Origin: Skeletonema tropicum
Taxonomy: Eukaryota > Bacillariophyta > Thalassiosirophyceae > Thalassiosirales > Thalassiosiraceae
Direction of reading: 5' to 3'
Assembly (NCBI GenBank): GCA_037178625.1
Contig: CM074133.1
Span: 124,001 to 188,000, forward strand
Length of the DNA stretch: 64,000 nt
The translations under genes were made by a program, and so were the position numbers. Of the stretch, positions 63,134 to 64,000 are shown in pieces. Below the pieces are notes generated by a model, which was given only the letters and a program-made list of their open reading frames with translations, searched no databases and was not told the DNA's origin. Within the stretch, counting starts at the first letter, position 1, and each line of letters starts with the position of its first letter.

Positions 63134-64000
63134 CTAGGCAAAATAATCGCGTGGCAATTGGTATTCTTTCTTCGTTTCTTTCCATTTTTTGTTTGGGCTG
63201 GTTATGATTTCGGTGATGCGGTTCGTCAGGTCCTCTCTATTCTTTATTAAAGTACCACTCACTGCCTTTTGATAAGTTGTTTTCGTCATTTCATCAAGCT
63301 TTCTTTTGTTGTATCTTGTCTTGGTTTCTTCTGCCTTGCCGTCAAGGTACTTGACCCATTTGTCCCGCTTCTTGAAGAGTTTGCAGAGTTGGCCATCTTG
63401 GTTCGTCTTGCAATTGTGTAACCGTTCTACAGACACGCTCGGCCCTGTCCAATAAATCGCACTATCCGTCGGGTGCATAACATTTTTGGAACCAAGTGTT
63501 TTGCCCCTGCTGGTAGCAACGTATCCTGTCCCAAGGCACTGGCTTCTCTCCCAGAGCTCATCTGACGGATCTATCACCATGCGATTCCATCGATCGTCCT
63601 TGCCGAACCCGGCCTCCATGCCCTGGCAGCGGTGTATTGTGATTGCGAATGCAATTTGCAGGGGCATGAACGTGGCAGTACAGCATCCCTTGTTGCAGAT
63701 GTGAGTGTAGGGTGGTATTGGCACGTGCTGAGTGGAGTGGTGGAGTGGAGTGATTGCAAATTTGTGTAAAGAGGGATGATTGATCAGTGCCATGCTATAT
63801 TTCGAATTCAAGAATACATTTCTACATTCACTCACCGTTGGATTCTTTTTGTCCCAGGGTTCAATGCCTTGCCGCGGTTTGAAGAATGGGAAATCAACGA
63901 CTATATACTTTGGGAGGGATTCAACACCATTTGTGTTTGGTCCTACGGAGTCCTGCTCGTCATAAACGATGTCAATCACCTTCCCAATCGCTCCAACGTA
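63134..64000 (-). CDS. Pif1-like helicase, C-terminal part (partial, copy 2)
   Basis: Open from the window edge to a stop at 63134. Probable exons 64000-63836 and 63727-63134 with a 108-bp intron (63835-63728; GTGAGT, pyrimidine tract, CAG) that is a multiple of three and stop-free, so retention would also keep the frame. YVGAIGKVIDIVYDE and LPKYIVVDFPFF resemble the region before the last helicase motifs of Pif1-type proteins; then AFAITIHRCQGMEAG and GTGYVATSRGKT. The tail is basic (KRKLDEMTKTTYQKA). The N-terminal Walker motifs lie outside the window. Confidence 0.75.
   Translation of the reverse strand, partial: YVGAIGKVIDIVYDEQDSVGPNTNGVESLPKYIVVDFPFFKPRQGIEPWDKKNPTVSECRNVFLNSKYSMALINHPSLHKFAITPLHHSTQHVPIPPYTHICNKGCCTATFMPLQIAFAITIHRCQGMEAGFGKDDRWNRMVIDPSDELWERSQCLGTGYVATSRGKTLGSKNVMHPTDSAIYWTGPSVSVERLHNCKTNQDGQLCKLFKKRDKWVKYLDGKAEETKTRYNKRKLDEMTKTTYQKAVSGTLIKNREDLTNRITEIITSPNKKWKETKKEYQLPRDYFA

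Larger units (their letters stand above)
59264..64000 (-). mobile_element. Pif1-like helicase element, copy 2 (interrupted, runs off the window)
   Basis: 59264-59602 plus 62972-64000 correspond to copy 1 (49013-50179) but keep more of the gene. The element was split by the transposon at 59603-62971. The element's 3' terminus is a GC-rich near-palindrome (CCCGGGGCCCCGAGGGCC on the minus strand). A Helitron would show CTRR after the hairpin; that is not seen, so the class is open. Confidence 0.65.

Noticed and set aside
1..64000. tRNA, rRNA, CRISPR and riboswitch genes
   Set aside because: Reading both strands for T-loop words, rRNA-like conserved blocks and regular repeats found no supportable case.

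Overview
The window looks like nuclear DNA of a microalga, most likely a centric diatom. This is inferred from gene content, not from a database search. Pointers are: short GT-AG introns of about 85-110 bp; intron-poor genes; a protein with an ER signal peptide followed by Phe as in diatom plastid presequences; a plastid-type SufE-BolA fusion; and families common in diatoms (a P4H-GT60 fusion, GT92-like glycosyltransferases, divergent sulfotransferases). No rRNA or tRNA gene, CRISPR array or bacterial operon structure was seen.

Layout. 1-11.8 kb is gene-dense: two near-identical tandem two-TM proteins (possible SLATT family), a four-TM protein, a P4H-GT60 fusion resembling the Skp1 oxygen-sensing glycosylation enzymes, a NADPH oxidase/ferric reductase with one intron, and two unknown proteins (one probably plastid-targeted). 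12.4-19.5 kb is a tandem array of sulfotransferase-like genes: copy A intact with an intron, copy B killed by one nonsense codon, copy C a fragment, copy D intact without the intron. Copy B also preserves empty sites for two small TIR elements lying upstream of copy A. 19.5-25.4 kb is gene-poor, with relics and a short tandem repeat. 25.5-29.6 kb is a frameshifted RT-RNase H retroelement, followed by a 184-bp satellite.

30.6-47.7 kb is built around a 2.4-kb inverted duplication carrying a GT92-like glycosyltransferase and the 3' end of a second sulfotransferase family. Between the arms are an apparently intact 3.8-kb TA-flanked DNA transposon with a 1109-aa DDE transposase, several MITEs, and the divergently arranged host genes DNAJC3-like and SufE1-like. 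One MITE sits in only one arm, so it inserted after the duplication. 48.5-55.5 kb is a composite 6.5-kb segment bounded by perfect 32-bp inverted repeats and about 190-bp direct repeats. 57.1-64 kb is a nested stack: a truncated Ty3/gypsy element joined to a Pif1-like helicase element, which is interrupted by a 3.4-kb TIR transposon with a 9-bp target duplication. The helicase gene runs off the window.

The glycan theme recurs: GT60, two GT92-like copies and two sulfotransferase families, plausibly for making and sulfating surface or secreted glycans, with P4H-GT60 more likely cytosolic. Start codons were placed on ATG; several open frames begin only at GTG or TTG, so those 5' ends are uncertain. 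Splice sites were found by eye from GT-AG signals and frame continuity.
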